Translations under genes and position numbers: made by a program | The notes under the pieces: model-generated | Database searches by the model: none | Seen by the model: the letters and a program-made list of their open reading frames with translations, nothing else | What the model was told of the DNA's origin: nothing | Assembly: GCF_012843265.1 (NCBI RefSeq) | Contig: NZ_JABAIT010000004.1 | Location: 150,980-214,979 of the forward strand | DNA from: Bacillus sp. DNRA2 | GTDB lineage: Bacteria; Bacillota; Bacilli; Bacillales; Cytobacillaceae | Length of the DNA stretch: 64,000 nt | Direction of reading: 5' to 3' | In this document: positions 61,774-64,000 of the stretch, piece by piece | How the letters are laid out: each line of letters begins with the position of its first letter | How positions within the stretch are numbered: position 1 is the first letter of the stretch

Positions 61774-62343
61774 ATGTCTAAAAGTAAAGATACGAAGGTA
61801 GACCCCCGAATAAAACGGACAAGAAGAATGTTTAAAGAAGCGCTCATTTCATTAATTTTAGAAAACAACGACACTAGTAAACTCACTGTTCAAAATATAG
61901 CCGATCGTGCAGAACTCAATCGTGCGACCTTCTACCTTCATTATCAAGATATTCAAGATTTAATGGAGCAAATGTTAGCCGAAATTCTAGATGAACTAAA
62001 TGAAACAATGAAATACCCAGCTCAAATAAAAGCAGATCAAGTAATGATACGAGATCAAAGTCCGAAAAACCGACTAATTGCATTTATAGAACACTTTTAT
62101 CGGAACGCAGATCTTTATCATGTATTACTTGAAAATAAAGATTTCCGGCAACGGGTTTTTGGAATTTTATTAGAAATTATCTCCTTTTGGGCGGAGTATA
62201 AAAAATCCAAAAATCAATCGTTTAAGGTACCTAATGAAGTCCTGGCAGCTTCTACACTTGGGATTGTTTCATGGTGGATTCAAGCAGGGACGCCATACAG
62301 CTCAAGCTATTTAGCAAACCAAATCATACTTATGGCAAAATAA
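61774..62343 (+). CDS. TetR/AcrR-family transcriptional regulator
   Basis: Repressor of 189 aa. The N-terminal helix-turn-helix is RIKRTRRMFKEALISLILEN, then LTVQNIADRAELNRATFYLH, typical TetR. The C-terminal ligand domain (IAFIEHFYRNADLYHVLLEN, AASTLGIVSWWIQAG) belongs to the group found next to EmrB-like pumps. Divergent from the efflux gene. AAGGAATGAGAAA is the presumed RBS. A hairpin terminator follows. Confidence 0.9.
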   Translation: MSKSKDTKVDPRIKRTRRMFKEALISLILENNDTSKLTVQNIADRAELNRATFYLHYQDIQDLMEQMLAEILDELNETMKYPAQIKADQVMIRDQSPKNRLIAFIEHFYRNADLYHVLLENKDFRQRVFGILLEIISFWAEYKKSKNQSFKVPNEVLAASTLGIVSWWIQAGTPYSSSYLANQIILMAK

Positions 62344-62377
62344 AACTCAATTACCTTACAATATATGGAAATAACAT

Positions 62378-62437
62378 AAAAACAAAAGCAGTCAGCTTAC
62401 ATCATTTAAAAAATGAAGTGGGCTGATTGCTTTTGTT
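62378..62437 (+). terminator. Terminator after the tetR-type gene
   Basis: AACAAAAGCAGTCAGC / GGGCTGATTGCTTTTGTT, with CATCATTT...AAATGA pairing in the loop and TTTA downstream. Confidence 0.8.
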
Positions 62438-62459
62438 TATTAGCTCGAAAATATTGTTA

Positions 62460-62544
62460 TTGTAATATATCAAAAGATTCATTATAATGCTAGAGAAGGA
62501 CAGTTGTATTTTTAGGGTGGATTCCAAGAAGGTAATCCCCTACC
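62460..62544 (+). promoter_or_regulatory. sstT promoter and leader hairpin
   Basis: TTGTAA (62460) and TATAAT (62483) are 17 bp apart. The predicted leader, about 105 nt, carries a hairpin GGGTGGATT / AATCCCCTACC (62515-62544) upstream of the GTGGGGG RBS. The right arm CCCC could compete with that G-rich RBS. I do not recognise a known riboswitch class. Confidence 0.5.
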
Positions 62545-62599
62545 GAATTAAGCAATTATTCATTCATGAAGAAATAAAACTAGTGGGGGATCAATTTTT

Positions 62600-63838
62600 A
62601 TGAAGGAAATGTTAAGAAAGTGGAATCAAATAAGCCTGGTTAAACAGATCATTGTCGGTTTAATCATTGGAATTATCTTGGCTGTGACAATCCCAGATTC
62701 TGCAAAGCCAGTCGTAATTTTTGGAACATTATTCGTTGGAGCATTGAAAGCTGTCGCACCAATATTAGTATTATTCTTAGTTATGTCAGCAATTGCCCAG
62801 CATAAACAAGGAAACAAAACGAATATGAAAACGATTGTTGTTTTATATTTGTTAGGCACCTTTTTAGCAGGCTTTATTGCAGTTATTGCTAGTTTTATGT
62901 TCCCTGTTGGGTTAACCCTTACAAAGGGTGTAGAGGGAGTAACGGCTCCCGGTGGGGTAGTAGAGGTCTTAAAGACTTTGTTGCTCAATGTTGTAGATAA
63001 CCCGGTTAAGGCAATTTTCAACGCGAATTATATTGGTATTTTAGCGTGGGCAGTAGTTCTTGGCTTTACACTAAAAAATGCTGCTGAATCAACCAAAACT
63101 TTAATTACAAATTTTTCAGATGCCGTTTCAAAAATCGTTACTTGGGTCATCAAATTTGCTCCATTAGGAATTATGGGACTTGTATTTGAATCGATAACAG
63201 CAAACGGATTGGAATCTTTATTAAGCTATGGAAAATTACTTGCTGTCTTGATCGGTTGTATGTTATTCGTGGCACTTGTGGTAAATCCAATTATTGTATA
63301 CGTTGTAATGCGTCAAAATCCATTCCCATTAACATTAAAATGTTTAAGGGAAAGTGGAATCACAGCATTCTTTACTCGTAGCTCAGCATCAAACATTCCT
63401 GTTAATATGAAACTATGTGAAAAATTAGGATTGAATAAGGATGCATATTCTGTCTCAATTCCATTAGGTGCAACAGTTAATATGGCAGGAGCGGCAGTTA
63501 CGATTTCTGTTTTAACGCTAGCTGCAGTTCATACATTGGGAATCGAGGTTGATATTCCAACTGCATTTATCTTGAGTGTACTTTCTGCCATTTGTGCTTG
63601 CGGTGCATCAGGAGTTGCCGGCGGTTCGTTATTATTGATTCCACTAGCATGTAGCTTATTTGGAATCCCAGATGATGTGGCTATGCAAGTAGTAGGAGTG
63701 GGCTTTATTATCGGTGTATTGCAAGATTCATTTGAAACAGCGCTTAACTCATCAACAGATGTTCTGTTTACAGCTGCAGCGGAATATAGAGAATGGCGCA
63801 AGCAAGGGAAAGAAATTAGTATTAACAAAGTAGCTTAA
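62600..63838 (+). CDS. sstT: Serine/threonine:Na+ symporter SstT
   Basis: Membrane carrier of 412 aa in the DAACS family. SstT-type marks are [20 protein letters not shown], then [20 protein letters not shown], the re-entrant loop [25 protein letters not shown] and [20 protein letters not shown]. The length agrees with SstT (about 410 aa). It imports L-serine and L-threonine with sodium. RBS GTGGGGG, 9 nt before ATG. Single gene with its own promoter and terminator. Confidence 0.94.
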   Translation: MKEMLRKWNQISLVKQIIVGLIIGIILAVTIPDSAKPVVIFGTLFVGALKAVAPILVLFLVMSAIAQHKQGNKTNMKTIVVLYLLGTFLAGFIAVIASFMFPVGLTLTKGVEGVTAPGGVVEVLKTLLLNVVDNPVKAIFNANYIGILAWAVVLGFTLKNAAESTKTLITNFSDAVSKIVTWVIKFAPLGIMGLVFESITANGLESLLSYGKLLAVLIGCMLFVALVVNPIIVYVVMRQNPFPLTLKCLRESGITAFFTRSSASNIPVNMKLCEKLGLNKDAYSVSIPLGATVNMAGAAVTISVLTLAAVHTLGIEVDIPTAFILSVLSAICACGASGVAGGSLLLIPLACSLFGIPDDVAMQVVGVGFIIGVLQDSFETALNSSTDVLFTAAAEYREWRKQGKEISINKVA

Positions 63839-63865
63839 TAAGGTATTCGTCGAAATATTTTTTAG

Positions 63866-63900
63866 AAATGCACCTCACTGAGATTTTGAGGTGCATTTTT
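63866..63900 (+). terminator. Terminator after sstT
   Basis: AAATGCACCTCA / TGAGGTGCATTT perfect stem with CTGAGATTT loop and T-tail. Confidence 0.92.
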
Positions 63901-63982
63901 CATTGTTTAGGAAATTATAAAATTCTCGACTTGTGGATAACTGTTCGATACACTGTTCGTATAAATCCTTAGGGGAATGGAT

Positions 63983-64000
63983 ATGGGTAAACAAAAGAGC
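63983..64000 (+). CDS. First codons of a gene running off the window
   Basis: ATG 63983 stands 7 nt after AGGGG, and the frame MGKQKS is open to the window end. A TATAAA box lies about 20 bp upstream of the RBS. Too short to identify. Confidence 0.4.

Overview
The window is a 64-kb chromosomal segment of a low-GC, endospore-forming Bacillaceae bacterium. The evidence is strong AGGAGG-type ribosome-binding sites, sporulation genes (pdaA), a sinI/sinR biofilm switch, and a run of genes in the order known from the Bacillus subtilis yfk/yfj region (yfkK, yfkJ, yfkI, yfkH, yfkF, yfkE, yfkD, then pdaA, yfjP, yfjO). I cannot fix the genus from sequence alone; a Bacillus/Neobacillus/Mesobacillus-type organism fits. 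There are no rRNA or tRNA genes, no CRISPR array, no prophage and no complete insertion sequence.

1-4 kb: the 3' part of topB, two tiny genes, a probable RoxS-type small RNA with a Rex-like operator, and a c-di-GMP-I riboswitch directly ahead of a SinI-like anti-repressor gene that faces sinR. 4-19 kb: housekeeping yfk/yfj-type genes, with an LPXTA-anchored acidic surface protein and a 177-bp MITE-like element inserted, plus a class I fumarase. 19-23.4 kb: a tightly coupled hydrogenase operon, hypA-hypB-(17-codon hypC stub)-cytochrome b5-like protein-small subunit-large subunit-maturation protease. The small subunit has no Tat signal and carries Asn in place of one proximal-cluster Cys, as in group 2a (HupS/Huc-like) enzymes. 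25-28.5 kb: a Fur-controlled iron(III) ABC importer. 28.7-34.8 kb: a LicT-controlled beta-glucoside operon with three RAT antiterminator/terminator modules, two of them in tandem before bglP.

34.9-38.5 kb: a GC-rich erythromycin-esterase-family gene that looks foreign, and a MarR/EmrB-type efflux pair with two identical-design palindromic operators. 38.9-46.4 kb: a Pit-type anion permease, a Cys-rich DUF3795 protein and the complete rbsRKDACB ribose operon under a consensus cre/LacI-type operator. 46.5-54.6 kb: small and housekeeping genes, a membrane diguanylate cyclase (GGEEF with an I-site), a YerD-type glutamate synthase domain protein, the cystine carrier TcyP and a VOC protein. Four copies of a ~30-bp intergenic repeat lie in this part, all in the same orientation. 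54.7-60 kb: an SsuABC-type importer, an HxlR regulator, a duplicated DUF4242 protein and an acyl-CoA-dehydrogenase-like oxidoreductase. 60-64 kb: a TetR/DHA2 efflux pair and an SstT serine/threonine carrier, ending in the first codons of another gene.

The two most interesting points are: (1) a c-di-GMP riboswitch placed to control the SinI/SinR biofilm switch, with a c-di-GMP synthase 45 kb away in the same window; and (2) a minimal hydrogenase operon whose apparent electron-transfer partner is a soluble cytochrome b5-like protein and whose HypC is reduced to a 17-residue stub.
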